Shown here piece by piece: positions 11,301 to 26,300 of a stretch of DNA of 64,000 nucleotides. How positions within the stretch are numbered: position 1 is the first letter of the stretch; every line of letters begins with the position of its first letter. This stretch comes from Macrocystis pyrifera (taxonomy: Eukaryota > Sar > Phaeophyceae > Laminariales > Laminariaceae), in assembly GCA_031763025.1 (NCBI GenBank), contig JASSKH010000005.1, positions 14,784,128-14,848,127 of the forward strand, read 5' to 3'. The position numbers and the translations under genes are program-made. Under the pieces are notes generated by a model. That model worked only from the letters and a program-made list of their open reading frames with translations. It did not search any database and had not been told where the DNA came from.

Positions 11301-14300
11301 AGGCCACAAGGCCTTCGTCGAAATTCGCGCGTACAAGCTACATCTAACAAAAAAACAATCTCGTTTGCTACGGGTTGAATGTACATACAGATGAAACCGT
11401 GAATGTGACATGCATCGGGGGCTCCCGCGGGGTGATAGCACCAGCTGTTAACCGGACGATTCTCTTCATACGGATGGCCATCAATCGTTCTGTGCGCGAA
11501 GCGTTGAGCTCTCGGTGATTGGGACAAACAAATCAGACGGCAGTAGGGGCTCATTTGGGGCTGTTGTACCAACACACAGGGTGTTCTTCATGGCTTACCG
11601 CATGTTGCATCCGCGTCCAACAGCGGACCCACGTTTACGTTGTCAGATCTGCAGTTTTCCCCGGAAGGGATGATGCCAAAACACAGGGTGTGGGTCGGCG
11701 TTTAGTTCAGCGCGTCATCAACAGTTGTTCCTTAAGCAAGGTTGACAGGCCCGGAATTCAAGCCGAGGAGAATCCAACGAACATAGGAGTTTTGATCAGG
11801 TTGGAGAGTGCTATTTACCTGGTGGTAGGAGACCAAACCCCGACGTCGTATTTTGCAGTTCATATGCGAACGTTAACCTACGCACGCGTCGGCAGGGACA
11901 ACACCTATTTTGCATGAGGTTCCTCGCAAGACAAAAAAGTACAATCCCACGAGTATAGCTAATCTTTAGACACAGGAGTGGTGCTCCTTATAGTGCCGGT
12001 ATGATGTGCGCCCACCAACAACACCAGAACTATAGCGGGCGATCGGCACTATCCCTCGCAGTGCCGTACGGTTTAATTCCCTCTGTGCCAAGCGATTTCA
12101 ACGGGGCTACAGCGGGCAGCCGGCACTACTCAATCGACACTACAGAGGGATTTCTACTACTGTATCGAACCTACTCTTGCGTAGAACGTACACCCCGACC
12201 AAAGAGTAGTGGACACGCCTGAGGTGAGGAGCTCCTGCTGCTAGAGACGTTTCGGCTGAAAGGTGCGACGACCCCTAACGTAGCTCGGCTGAACGGACAA
12301 ACGCTGCTAACGCCGTGGACGAAAACACGCTGGCTTGAGGTGCGGCAAGGTGTGGTGCAGCCCTGACGCATTCATAACAGCCACTTTAAACAAGTCATAC
12401 CTAGTATACATAACGAATCCGATGGACCACTACACCCCCAGAGTGCGTACGAAGTGAGCCACGGGCGGCTCAGAAAGGCTTCTACACATCGAACACGCTA
12501 TTGGCTAGGTCATCTACAATAGATCCCAACCTGCCGTTGAGGGATGTTGTATCAGGCAGAGCATACATGGCACCGATCGGGTACTGCAGTATGTGCTAGA
12601 CCACGCAGATTTTACGACTCAATACAGGCGACATGACCTACTCTACGCTATAAAGGATCAGGTAATGTTCTTCCCTGAATGATCTTGATAACAAAGTGGG
12701 GCCCAGTGATCTGTGCGGGACGTAAAAGGTTCCAAAGCCCCCAGACATCGCCAGGCACCATCTTACCGTTGTTAGGTGTTACGGCCGCAGTCGAATAACA
12801 TTATTCACGAGTGTCCAAACCACAGGCGACTCACTCTCCACGACATTTTCTCTTACATGGCAGGTATGCATTGTAGACCTTCGTTCTCGCTCAGCGACCT
12901 GGAGAAGGCGGTAGAAACCGACCATCGCACGTCGGATACGTGAGTGATTACAAGCATGTGATATCAGACACACAATACCACATTATATTTACATAGCATG
13001 ACATCTACACAGTGTGGAAGAAAAAACAGATAGATAGCGTATGCGCACCCCGTCTTGTCAATCTTCGGAATGTCCCTAGCGTAAGCGTCGGGAGGGCTTG
13101 TTCGGATCTACCGCTGTAAACCTCAATCCGGACATGGACTGCTGTACAATACACATTTTCAGCGTCTATATTCAAATTGTTGTGAGGCGGACTCAGTCGA
13201 CGGCACTCTTTCTGAAGACCTCTACTTCGTCATAATTAACGCGTTCGCGCAAACCTGTCTACGGCGAATTGACCAGAGCAAACATCCGAGCACTCCTACG
13301 GTTGAGTGTAGCATTACTGTCCATACGTAGTGGACCACTACTGCCCACTGGTGCTAGGGTATGATGGCGTAAGTTCCACCACCGCGTTAACGCCACTTGG
13401 GCGAGTTTTACGCCACTCGAGCAAGTGACTCTGCACCTCACTCAACCTGGTAGCGGGAGGTTTTCGGTTGAGAAACTGGCTGTTTCCCGTACAAACAAGT
13501 GTCATATCAAACTTCTTCCCTGTCGTGTCCGAAGAAAAGCACGGAAGAGGCCCAGCTACATTACCCCCCGAAACATTGCGGCTCTTGAGCGCACGTTCTT
13601 TATTGCCTCGTTTGGAGACCCGTATCCGCGCCAGCAGTAGCTGATAGAGGGCCCTAGCGGTATGGCCGCAGCTGCTTCTGACGCGTGTGGTGCGATGGAG
13701 GTTGCAACTAAGAGTAACACCTGGTTTTTCTGAGGCCTCCTCGCTTTGGAACCCCCTATTCCTTGACCAAAACAGACCCCGAGAAAAAAGTGTAGGCCTG
13801 CCCCGATGGACAACCCCATGGCCTATGATATGAGTCTATCTACTACAATTCTGCAAACACAAATGGCATACGATATTATACGATATACCTCGTATCATGC
13901 TTGATGACATAATAGGATAGGATATGATATGATACGATAATAGATGCCGTGATACGGTATGATATGGTATGGTATGACATGATATTACACCTAATGAACA
14001 TGATACGATATCAGGTAGTTACTCCGTTGAGGAGGGTCCGCCGCCCAGAAACGTGTTAGCCACAAATTGCTATGTATTTACCCCTGGCATGGCAGGCACG
14101 CATGGCACATCCGCATTGTGCGCCAAAACTGAGGGGTGCCACGTAACGACACAGCAGTGGGCTTGGTCGTACCACTCTACGTATCGAATCAAATAAAAAT
14201 CAACACAACATCGATGAGGTTTCATGCACTCGCGGTGCTCACGGGTGGGTGCCACCGCAACAATGCACTCACAGTGTCTCCAGAGATTGAAGTCCATCGA

Positions 14301-17300
14301 ACAACCCCGCCGGCAGGATGGTGAGTTTGTTTCTGAAAATGTGCCTGGTTGTGTAAAGAGGACAAGCAAACGATACATCACGGCTTCAGTCGTTACCTCC
14401 TATTACGAGGGCCCATAGTAAATAGGACCTACGGTACACACAAAAAATCTCTGTATTTTACTATTGATATGTCTTCTAACAATATTTGGTCCTATTTACT
14501 ATGGTCCCCCGTAATATCGGATAGTCAGGGTTAAAATTTTAGGATGTGATGCGGATTTGGTAGAATGATTGCCACGATATAAAAGAAATGGAGATATTCC
14601 ACTGTATTTACTACGAGTGTTTGGTCCTGGTTAGTATGCCTCCCGGTAATATGGGTAGTTCCTACATTTTCTGACCGCTTATCGTGTGAGGCTTTACCTC
14701 ACCAAAGACTGACCATTGAGTAAATTGAGCAATATAGCGCCCCATGTTTGAAGCGGGCAGCACAATAAAAAAAAGGCATTTCAAGGATGAGCCGCCCGCG
14801 AGCGAGAAATACTGGGACCAAGCAGACAATGCTACCCCATCGTACACTATATGGGATGCTACAGTGTTCAAGTTGCTCGCGTCGACGAGAAGGCCATCGT
14901 CGGGAGTCGAGTACCGTTGTGGGAGCTTTGGCGCAATGGTTTTGGGAGCCTCGCGTGCAGGTGAAGGAAGTCTTCCATATCTATAGGAGCTTACGCTGGG
15001 TGTTTGGGCGGCCCACTTTACGGACAGACGGTCTTCGAGATGGTAAAAAATGTGTTGGAGTGTGAGTTTAGTCGCAGTGCACTGGTGGTTTTACACGCGT
15101 GTCACCTACAGCACTCACAGGAACCTCAAGGAAGACATGTCGTCGAAGATGTCCGTTGGGAGGGTGGCGATGTCGTTGTCCAAAATTGTCCTGAATTGCG
15201 TATTGGGTTCGCCGTGAAGGCACGTACGCGTAGACGCACCAGAAAGCAGGATGCAGGAATTGTTTGTACAGTGCAACACCCTCGATAAAAATGACGACTA
15301 TCAAGTACGTAAATCATTTCGTAACGGCAATTGCAAGATCAGGGACTCTGTCTAACCTCACCTTTGCAAACCGAGTGGGACACGTCGATCGCGCGTGCTG
15401 CAGGTTTTATATGATCTCATGAAGGATGCTTAGTGGTTATTGAGGGGGGGAAACTTGACAACTGAACGACTCACGGAGTGTATACATATCATACGTAGGT
15501 AGCGTTACCATTCAGGGGTGTAAGTACATACTCGAGAAAGAACAGAAGGTTCAACGAAAAACAGGCATAATATATATACTGAGATCTGCGTATCTGGGTG
15601 CAAAAAACATTTACACTGCCGTAATTTGGTGGGAGTCGTTAGGATGAATATGATAAATACGAAGTTCTAGCTGAATAAAACGCTATGGTGTGGGAACCTC
15701 GAACTGTTTCAACGTGTGACGAGAGAAGGAGGTTAGTTTGAACATTTGGATTCCGCCTGTCTTCCTACAAGCAGACGCCACCACAGCAGTCCACACATCG
15801 CCCGTCAATCGTGCTCGACACTGCACCTCAATAATGCGTAGGAGAACAGTTAGTAAGTGCCTGCTGTCTTGGCGGAAAAATGTTGATTAAGCTATCATAC
15901 GACAATCAATGGCAGCGTTGCGTTTCAAGTGATGTGGTATGGCCATTGATGGGCCCATCGTTTACAACAGCATTAAAACAGCAAATGTATCTCCACGTTA
16001 GCTATTTCTGCGTTGTAGAGTTGGAGCTACCGGTCCTTCGAGGTGAATGTGCCAATGTTGCTTGAAGTACGGCACTCACACAATGTTCATAAGCGTCAGA
16101 CCCCTGAACAGCTCAGCAGGTAGGGCCGTGAGGTGGTTGTCCGTAAGCTCCCTGCGCGGTCAACGTAGTAAGGTAACATGCATTGACACTCTGTCCTGGC
16201 GTTGGTATCCCCGGTGTGGGATCGCAATAAGAGAGGAGAGAGGACATTGTAATGTTTTATTATTCGCAGATCGTACCAATACCATCGCGGGCAGTTATCT
16301 TCCAACCATCAGCTACCACTGGCTCGCGTGCGTACGTACTCAATCGTGTGCAGTCAGATCATAGACGACACCAGCAAATTCGTCGCCTCACAAAGAATCT
16401 CGCGGCACAAATACCTGTCGAAAGGACTCCCGTTGGCTGGTTGGGAAGGCAATGTCCGAGGCGATGGACTTGGCAGGCTAGGGCTAGGTGAATCTCGAGC
16501 TGTGCTGCGACAAGGCTATCACCTCTTTTTCGAGGCACTTCATTCAAGGAGCACGGAAACAGCTAAACGCTGTCCAGGATACACGAAAATGTAAAGATTC
16601 CGAGGACGCTCTATTGTCTGCTCAGCGAGCGAGTCTTTTCAAGTATTACTAATAGTTCGGTCCACTTCCCCAAATTTATCACCATTATTTCATGCGCGTT
16701 ATCTCACAGCTCTCTCAGGACCGGCGTGTTTTCGAAGAGGCTGCCCGGCAGAGAGGTGATCGCATTGTCGGCCAGTTCCCTGATCCACACGCAATATTCG
16801 CGACCAAGGCGTTGGAGAGGATGCACGCTAGTTAATATATATACTACTACATCGGTGCGGGGATTGACTCAACACCTATCGGTTTCAGAGAAGGTACCGG
16901 TTTGACAAAGGTACAATAGCTTGGGAAAGTCATACTAAATATATATTTTATCGCGTTCCGGTTTCAGATAGGTTCGGTTTCAACCGTTATAGTACCGCAG
17001 TCCCGTTTTGTTGGGACAAACCACTCCAAATACATGTAGCTCATCCCCAGAATGGGACTGCAGTCTAAAAAGGGTTAAGAGAGGTCATACAAAAACAGAT
17101 CTGGCACACACGCCCATGTCTCAAACCCGGACCCCCACTACTGTAGCTAGCCGTTTGTACGATTGGCGATGAGACAGTGAAAACAGTATACGATGCTGGG
17201 CCACCAGTGTACGCTCTGCTTGAATGCACCCCGTTATTTGGAAAAACAGCGGACAACGACGACCAATCGGATATGCCCGCTTGTGATCTGCCAAGCAAGG

Positions 17301-20300
17301 CGCACGACACAACTCACTCATCAAACCAATGGAGGAACTTGCACCTTGCATATTCTGGGAGTGCTAAACATCTCGGTGAAGCATTTTCCTCAGAGAACCC
17401 TGTTCCGAGCAGCCCCCAAAATACTGAATGGTACGTTTGAAACTGTCGTCATTTCACTAAGGTCACCAAGAGCGGGATACCACCCCCTTGGCACTACCGA
17501 GTTTGGGCGCCTGGAGCGAGCTGCTGCGCACAACGCAATGGAATTTGGGCTTGAGAGTATTTTTAGGGAGTTCTACTGCAGCAGTCACGTTAGTATTGAC
17601 AGAATCTGTAACCGTCACGTGGTCAACGGTCCATTCAAACGTATTACACCACAGCACTCATCTGAATACCTACTGCGTATGAGAGAATGGAAGTATAAAA
17701 CGTCTGCTCTCAGATCGAGCATTTTCGCCGAATTTTATCTTTGCGAAACGACATATACTATTGTACATATATGTGTATCGCTGAGTCGCTTGCGGTCGTC
17801 GTGAATCGTCTTCGCAAAGTCCTACACACATGGCAATCCGTGAAGGGTTGATTGACATCAGAGGCTAACGCACCTTGTGGTCAAACTGGGTGCGCGCGTC
17901 CCTTTGGTCATCCAAGCTCGGCGCTACAATATCGACTCCGTACGACATATAACCAGATCAGAGCCTATAGAGATAAGTGACTCCTTCCGTCCTTGCGCCA
18001 ACATGTACGTCCACACACAAACGGTCCGTGTTTACTCACAAGGTTTCTAGAACAGGTGTCGCCTGGAAAATAATTGGCCGGCAGGGTGGTTAGCGCGTTT
18101 CCGTTGAGAAACCTGTTTTCAAGCGGAAGGTTGAACGTACAAAGCTGAAATTCTGGGTCGTGTGGAGCGGTTTGAATCGTGACATGTGTGGAAAGCCTGT
18201 TGGAGTAGGGGATACTTGGGATTAAAAGGGAGAGCGTGTCGAGCCCACATTCGATTCAGGAGTAAGTACGTGAAAACGGATGTGTAGTAAATGCGGAACT
18301 AGGACGCTTAACCAACGCACAAGCAAGTATACCCGAACGACATAGACACTTTAGAGCGTTTTATCTCGTACCGTCCCCAACCCATTGCCGTCCTTTACAT
18401 AAGGCAGCCGTCTTGGTACAAGTACAACAATGAAAGCATGGAACTCCCCTTTCATAAGGGGTAATTTAGGAACTGGATACATCCGCCCTTGACAATATTG
18501 ACTAGGGTTGGCTTCGTCTGACGCTTCGCATTGTTTGGTCAAGGGTTGGAGATGCACAGATAGACTCAACTACTGGAAACACAGGGGTTATACCTAAACG
18601 TGCAGTACTGTTGACTTGGCCCAAGTAATAAATAAATGAATTCGATCTACCCCTATCCCTGCTACCAGGAACAAGATCTTTACTTGCAATTGGACCACGC
18701 CGTGTCAGTTACGCTACTCGACCCGTGCACTTGAGACACAAACCTCAATTTTGTATTGGATAAGGCCAACGCGAGAGATATGACATACATGAACGAGATG
18801 CTGCTGTCGACGTACCTGCCGTATACAATAGTAGATATCCAATATTCAACGACTACTGCTGCTGTAGGGCCTACTGTGATGCCGTTAACAAAATCCACTC
18901 ACACCAAGTGAATTTCCGGTGTCCCGTTGAAAAGATCTTCCGGAAGATAGGTGAGCTCGTTGTTCTCAACGGTCCTGGCAAGCCACCAAGGACAATAGAA
19001 GACAACAATAGCGTGGCGTGAACATAGACGGGCAAAACAATCCCGGTCGAGAGCAGAGTAGGTCAATAAGCTTGCGTTCCATATATCACTTTTCCAACTG
19101 TGTTACGGCACTTGCAGCAATCGGGTGTTCTGAAGCTCCTCACTATTAGAACATCTCTATACCGTATCTGACTAGGCAACCAAGCTTGTCGAAAAAGTCA
19201 AGCTATGTACGCTCGACACACAATACAATGGGCTAGATATCTGACGATTTCTACTTTCCGAAAACTGAATACAGTATCACATCGGATTCAAAAATATTCC
19301 TGCTGTTGGGTAGTTTGAGATTTATACAGACCGGACAGATCATGTATGCATTATCTCGCTTCACGATGCATATATCTCGTCATCTGTCCGGTCTAGCTGA
19401 TGCTGCCTCGTAGGGGCTGTGAATTCGGATTGTGGTAGGACAGGTTTCTTGATTCAGACATGCATCATGTATAGATCAAGCATAGCATCTCACAACGGCG
19501 CGCAAAACCTGCCTGGATGATCTGTCGATCGTAATCTGTGCAACCTGAAAAATGTTTGCGCTCAGAAAGTGCAAACCCGATACCGCCGAGCGGCTCCCAT
19601 ACACGTAACAACCACCCACGTGCACCTAGGCCCATGGACACCCTGGATGATGTCACAACCGGTGCCGACTCAACCGACGGTATGGTTGAACGTTTGGTTC
19701 TCCTGAAGGGAGTGTCTACCGGTCAGATCGACAGTTCTACCCGCACGTAAGCTCTAGGACTACGTACTGTAGGGCATACACATGTTGTAGCCACCACTCA
19801 CAGCACATCCAGAACATCGAGTCCGTCCAAGAAGCCGGACGGCAGAGTGGTGAGCTTGTTGTCGTCAAGGATCCTGCGGTAGTCCACAACAACGTCGGTA
19901 ACGTAGGATAGGGGGAGGAAGAAGACATCTTCACTGTGCAACGAGCTTAATCTTTTCTCGATGTCTAGACAGACTCCAAGGCCGTGATCCCACTGGTGTG
20001 TTGTGCGTTGGTTTGCCCGAGCACTTGGGCTCCCATTACTCCGATGCAACAGCACGCATCATATATAGTGTACGTTCGGAGCCCACACGTCTATCGCCCC
20101 TGAAAACATGCAAAACTACACGAGTCGGAGAACATACTGTAATACAGGGACCAAATATATTGGGTAAACGCAGCTGGTCGGAAATATGTGGAAACGCACC
20201 GCCGCCTGAAGTGTAGCGCCGTGTTGTAAACCTGGGCCTGGCCGCAACGACATGAGCATCAACACTTCAACAACGACCATATGTAGTGCTGGTGTCACGT

Positions 20301-23300
20301 TAGGGGGTGCTTCCCCCATTTGAACCGTCGTGTTTCGGTCACTCGGGCTAGTGGCTCAGAGCCAAACTCAAATATTGCTTATATCGTATTTGTTTCGGCG
20401 CACCCAAACACTACAATCTCATGGCGGTGCAAGTTGCCAAGCGACAAAAACTAAAAGGCCCGACACTCCGAGTTTAACTAGGGTAGTTGTCCGGCCGACT
20501 GGCTCTGAGGGGCTGAATCAATAGGGACCTCGCATCTTCCCCTCCCTATCGTATCTTGAGCAGACTACAGACCGTCTCTATGGTATATCAACATGTATCG
20601 TCTTCGTGGATTATTTTGGGTGCGGGTCTGATGAGCTCCCTGTCGCATACTATCCTAGATTAGCGCACAAGCATACAGGTGAAGTCACGAGACTTACACT
20701 TCTGACATCAACGGGTTCCTCTTGAGTAATCCCGCCGGGAGGGACACGAGCTCGTTGCGGTCTAGCCACCTGCATGAGTGCAAACCAGTGATCGCCGCCA
20801 CAACGACAAATGAGTGTTGTCGAACCATCCGGGATGAGAGGCCTTTTGAGTTTCTTCGAGCAAACGTACATAGCACCTGTGCAAAACTGGCATAGTGACT
20901 CTCGTCTGCGCCTCATCCTGCACTACTTACAAGCATGTCTTCATATCGCACGACACACAATTTATCGGTCCCAGTTAAACTACCGTCGACCGTCAACGTA
21001 ACCCACGAAGCCACTGGGACAAGCAAGACATCCTGAAAATCGTTGCTGTTGTGTTCTCTACAAGGTTCAAGTGTGTTCGTTACGCCAAGCATTGGAGCGA
21101 AGACTATGGGTCGCCCTTGGCAAAGGCGTGTCTCAGACCCGTGGCCTATGGATAAGCATAGCGGCGTGTCAGTACATATGCGTCTACCGTAGTTGTACTT
21201 CACATTCCCTGGTGCGCCTTTGTGCCTCTGCTCAATAGCGACTGCTGCAGGTGTAAATATCAACGCGCGGTAGCCGTTCAGCCGTGCCCAAACAACGTGG
21301 ACCCAAACAAGCTCGGCCTATGCGCTATGCCTCTGAAGGATATCCGTTGAGACAAATTCGACTAAATACTCAAAACGATTCGCCCTCAACTCAACCAGGG
21401 TGAAAGACTAAAACCATCGAACGTGGTCATTGAACCCTGTATCCCTCGAGCATTCTGCACAGCTGTTTTCATAAGATCGACCCACAAGTTTGTCAGGTTG
21501 ACCAAATCATCGAAGGTGTCCTCCGGAAGAGTGACGAACTTGTTCGCCGAAAGAAACCTGGTTTCGTGGCCGTCATCAAGGAGGCGAAGGGTAGGTCTTT
21601 CTTAAGCACGGGGGCGTGGGGGTTGGGGGGGGGGGGCGTACTCATTTTTTGTTTGTCTTAGCCGTTTGGACTATTGACCACGCATCCCTCTCGACGCGGA
21701 ATCCCCTTCCTACTCCTAATAAAGACACCTGCAACGATTGGACGGTCTTTGTAGAAACGTTCTGATCATATCACCCCCTTACTGTCTCGGCCCCAGTGGC
21801 CACCGTCTATCTCCTAGAACAGCGATCGTTCTCTCGCTACGGGGGGTAACTGTGGACGAGATGGAGGAGACGCGCGCTGCGCTAAGCATATACTAATTCC
21901 TGTATCTCACTCAAAAACCGAAGACGGTAGGCAAAATGATGACCAAACCCCTGGCCTGGGCTAAAACCGAAAACGTCATTCAAAAGAAAAGGTGGGATTC
22001 TGACGATACCGTACATCTTACCACTCTGCGCGTATATATAACGAGCGATTGGTCTTCACACTAATGCCTAAACATTCCTTTTTTTTAACCCAGGGCGATA
22101 TCATAGTGGGCAGCTTGAGAGTAGAAGAACCCCGTCAGTCATAAATGGGTTTGGACGTAAAACGTGCTATACTACAGAATACCTGGTCTAGGTACTAAAC
22201 AGTACTACAGTAGAATGCCACGCTTAGGGGTCGAGGTGACCAGGGGCATTATTGTGGTCGCCGCTCATCTTCTCGGGAAAAAAGATCGGGGATTGGGGAT
22301 GTCCCTCTCGATCGATTATCGAGGCCGGAATTTCACGTTTCAAAGCCGAGATTTTCCCAGCTTTTCGTTATCCATAACATTCAGTGCGCAAGGAACCCAT
22401 TCGTTCTAGCGTGCAAGGCTAACAAAACACTGGAGAGAGACGCTACGGACTTTGTTACAAGTTCATGCACAGCACACATGAGAAACGAAGAATACCACAA
22501 GCAACAACCCGTGCTACCAAAGGGCAGAGGTTGCGGTTGTAGGTCCAGAAACGTCTCAACGCCGGAGCTCTGCAACCATGGCATTTCCCAAACTACCAAA
22601 TACCGTTGGATCCGATGAGGACCTTTTCAGCCTAATCGTTAGGGATCTTACCCAGGGGATCGAGCTTAGCTGATGAGTTTGCTCAAAATAGCTTGTTGCA
22701 GCTCCTCCGGTGCTGAAACTCGACGACTGTGGGTGCTATCTCGATACCTCTACCTATCGTACGACGGGTCCAAGGACGAGTGGACACTGATAGATTCGAT
22801 ATAAGGAAGTCGTACCCGTTACATGATTCGATTAGCTAGCGGCTAGACCGGCCAACCGACACATATCCAACTCGTCTAATATTCGTGACTGCGGCGCCAC
22901 CAGTCTCGCCAGACAAAGCAAAGTTTCGTTTTCTCTAAATCCATGGTGAAACTACTGCCGCCTGCTTTGATCGTGCGTCGAACCCGGGCGTTCATGGAAG
23001 CGCATCGTTTCTCTTTATGACAAAATTGTTTTTAATGACGAACCCGCCGGGACAATAACGCGTTGCATTGATGAAAAGGGTTGCCACAACCTACGTGGCT
23101 CGCCCTTCGACGACCACGTGAAATTTCGCGTGCTAATAAGAAAGAGAAGTAAGTCCCCAATCCGGCCATCTTCCGGCAACAGCATTTTTTACACTTTGTG
23201 CAGACACAGCTGGAAGTCCAACCCAGGCTCTCCCCTGCGTGCGGCCTTCTTTCCCCAACAACCACACCACATGGGCAACGGGATCATATGGGACATCATG

Positions 23301-26300
23301 TATGCCGCACAAAGACGCTATAGCTTTACTATCCTGTATTGTGGTGACCGAGGCCGGTCAAACGCGCGTTGACCCACATAGGGGAGCAAAAGTTCTTGGT
23401 GCCAACCAAGCCTAGCTATCGCTAAAAAAGTGTATTTATACCAATGGTCAAGCCCTTGGTGCCAACCAAGCCTTGCTATCGCTAAAAATATGTATTTGAA
23501 CCAATGTTCGCAACACAGAGGATCTGCTGCACCACACCGCGTTGTATTTCGGCGCGTGACGCTTTATACCTACTGCCATGGGGTGAAGCACTCACAGTTC
23601 GTCGATCATCGTTGGTCCCTTAAATATCCCGTCTGGCAGGGTAGTCAGACAGTTCTCTTCAAGCTCCCTGCGTCGGGTTCGTAAAACAAAGCGAAATGTC
23701 AGAATTGATTGCGACATCAAGTGCGTGCTTGCTACAGTAGGAACTTATATGCAACGCAGTTTGAGGCGGTCGTGAAGGGACAGTTGGAGCAGTGTAGAAA
23801 CAATTCAAAGTAGAACTAGCCTGTAAAAGCGTGCTTGCTGGGAATTACGAAGAACCGAAATGTTGGTTGTGGTTGAGGTGAGTTGTTTGGTCGCTTCTTT
23901 GGGTAGGCATAGCAACAGCTTCATGCGGGGCCGTACATCAAAACCGATAGACACCAAAAATGACATAGAGGATACGTGCGGAAGTGTCCAAATAGATCGA
24001 TGCAAAATATTCGACCAAAGACGGCGCCTGCTTCGTAAACTTCGTCGGATCTTGTAGAGAGTGTATTTCGCACGTCTCGTGCATTCTCGGGCTCTGGCAG
24101 TTCGTTCCTATACGTGTAGATATTATACCGGTGTGGACAAAGCTGACGTTATAATCGGTCCCCAACGGATACTTTGGTCGCCGTTCGGGGCGCATCTGTC
24201 GACTCCTACTCCTATGACAAGCATCTTACCTCGACTCGAGCTTGCCTTCTAGGGGCGGCACCTAAATAAGGCTTCTGTAAGTCGTAACTTGAGGAGATCC
24301 GTACCCCACTGACGCACTGCACTATAATAAAAAATATGCACCACTATTAATAGTCTCGGTTCGATGAAGGGAAACATGACCTAGGAACTAGGAGTATACA
24401 CAAAAAAAAATGTATAAGCGTAAATGGGACACGGGTTGTTCTTCGGGGAGCAGCAACCTCCATCGTGGGACGGAGAAGCATCCGTCGTACGTGCGTAGCC
24501 TCGGGCTCGAGTGATTACAACGGAGAAGGCGAGCTGACGGGTAAACCCAGGACCCAAGACCAACATTCAGGTGCCGAGTATTTGGTTACCAATCTCTACG
24601 CACAAACAACAACGGCGGTTTGAACGCACCAAGCCCACGGCGCTATGCACGGTCGGGAGCGTTAATCGTTTCGCGCCTCTATTGTCAGCGGCTCTGAGCC
24701 ACTCGCTCGAGCGAGCGCCTACCCTATTCCTACTAATTTTTCGCCCGTTCGTTGTGCTTTTTCGGGTCTCGTGACATGCGCCGCCCATCGATCTGTTCAT
24801 GACAACCTTTGGGACGCCGAGATCGAGCGACCAACCAATCAGAATGTGTAAAATACCAACCACCTACTGACTGTAAACCAGAAATACTCCCCGGCAGTAG
24901 GGACAGGGTCATGCTTCTTGCGCCTGCGCTGTATGTACCACTCGGCTCGCCTTGCAAGTCGGTCACCAATCTCGTATCACCCCCCAACCACGCGTCGACC
25001 CTCGCTGTAGCCGTCATCTTTCTGAAGTCTCAAGGGGTTTAAGCTACGCCGACAGGATATTTGTAAGTCCGTCTTCGAAGCAGGCCACAGAGCCACTCGT
25101 GCGAGTGTCTCAGGCTTGGCAGTGAACACGGGAGTATCTCCCGTACCGTAGCCTTACAGCAGCAAGTACCTCAACGATCTAACCCCCGATCGTGTACGGT
25201 TCCCCGGGATCACAACAACCGTTTGACTCACAGCGTTCGAAGTGACGTCAACCCGTCGAAGATGTTAGCGGGGAGCACTTCAAGCTGGTTGGAATCGAGA
25301 TCCCTGCGTGACCGTGGGAGAAACGATTTGCGAAGAGGATGGTGTAAGGAGGTGTACGACAGAATATTTACAGCAAGCGTAGATTCTGGATATGCGTACA
25401 CGGCATACAAGCCGTTTGCTATAAGCATCACCGCCGTGTACCAGGAGTGTACGCCCTCAAATTACACGACCGTCTATTGGGCCTACAGGCACGTTCTATA
25501 CCATTAATAGGGCATTTGCGAAATTTTTTGTTAGGAACCGATTTGCGTGGGTTTCGTGTGGTGTGTATACTATATAAAAGAACCCCAACCCAGGGAACCT
25601 CCCTAAGAGTTGACCCAACCGATAAATAAATAATAGTTAGAAGTGGATAAAAGTTTGGTTAGAAGTGGCAATTCGGCCACATGTTGCTATTTGTGCTTGG
25701 GTGGTTTAAACGTTTAGGAGAGCGTTCCATGGATTGGGATCCTATATATACAGGAAACAGAAGGCAACTAACCCCCAAAACAATTGGTTCCAACTCCAAT
25801 TTGTTCGCAAACGCCTTACGACTACTGCACCCAATTTGTAGCCTACGTATTTGCTACTAACCGAGTTCCACAACTGAGGGACTATCCCATATATGTTGCA
25901 GAATATTTAATCATTGTACACAAAGCCATGGGATTATCGATCGGTGTTAATGTTTCCTCGGAGCCGGTTTTGGTTGAGGCGTACAAATAGTATGGATCCC
26001 CGCAAGTGAGCCGGCTCATAATCTCTTTCATACCACGCGTCCGTTTCGTTGGGAGACTACGGCAGGTACAGTTTCGCTCGAATACTGCCTTTGCCTGGAT
26101 TTATGATATATATACCACTATGATAATTATTTGCCTCTAAGGCTTCCCTCGATCATGGCCTATACACACGAAAACGCTTCCTCCTTGAGCGCACGATTAG
26201 TAGCACAATATATGGCGGACCAAGGCCAACACCTATAGAAACAACACTTGCTCGAGTCTTATTCGTTGGCAGTACGTTACGTGCGGGTTTTTTCTCGGTT

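Noticed and set aside
20935-21005. Possible LRR-like stretch before a GTAAGT on the minus strand
   Set aside because: In the phase the gene needs, the frame has a stop and no LRR spacing.
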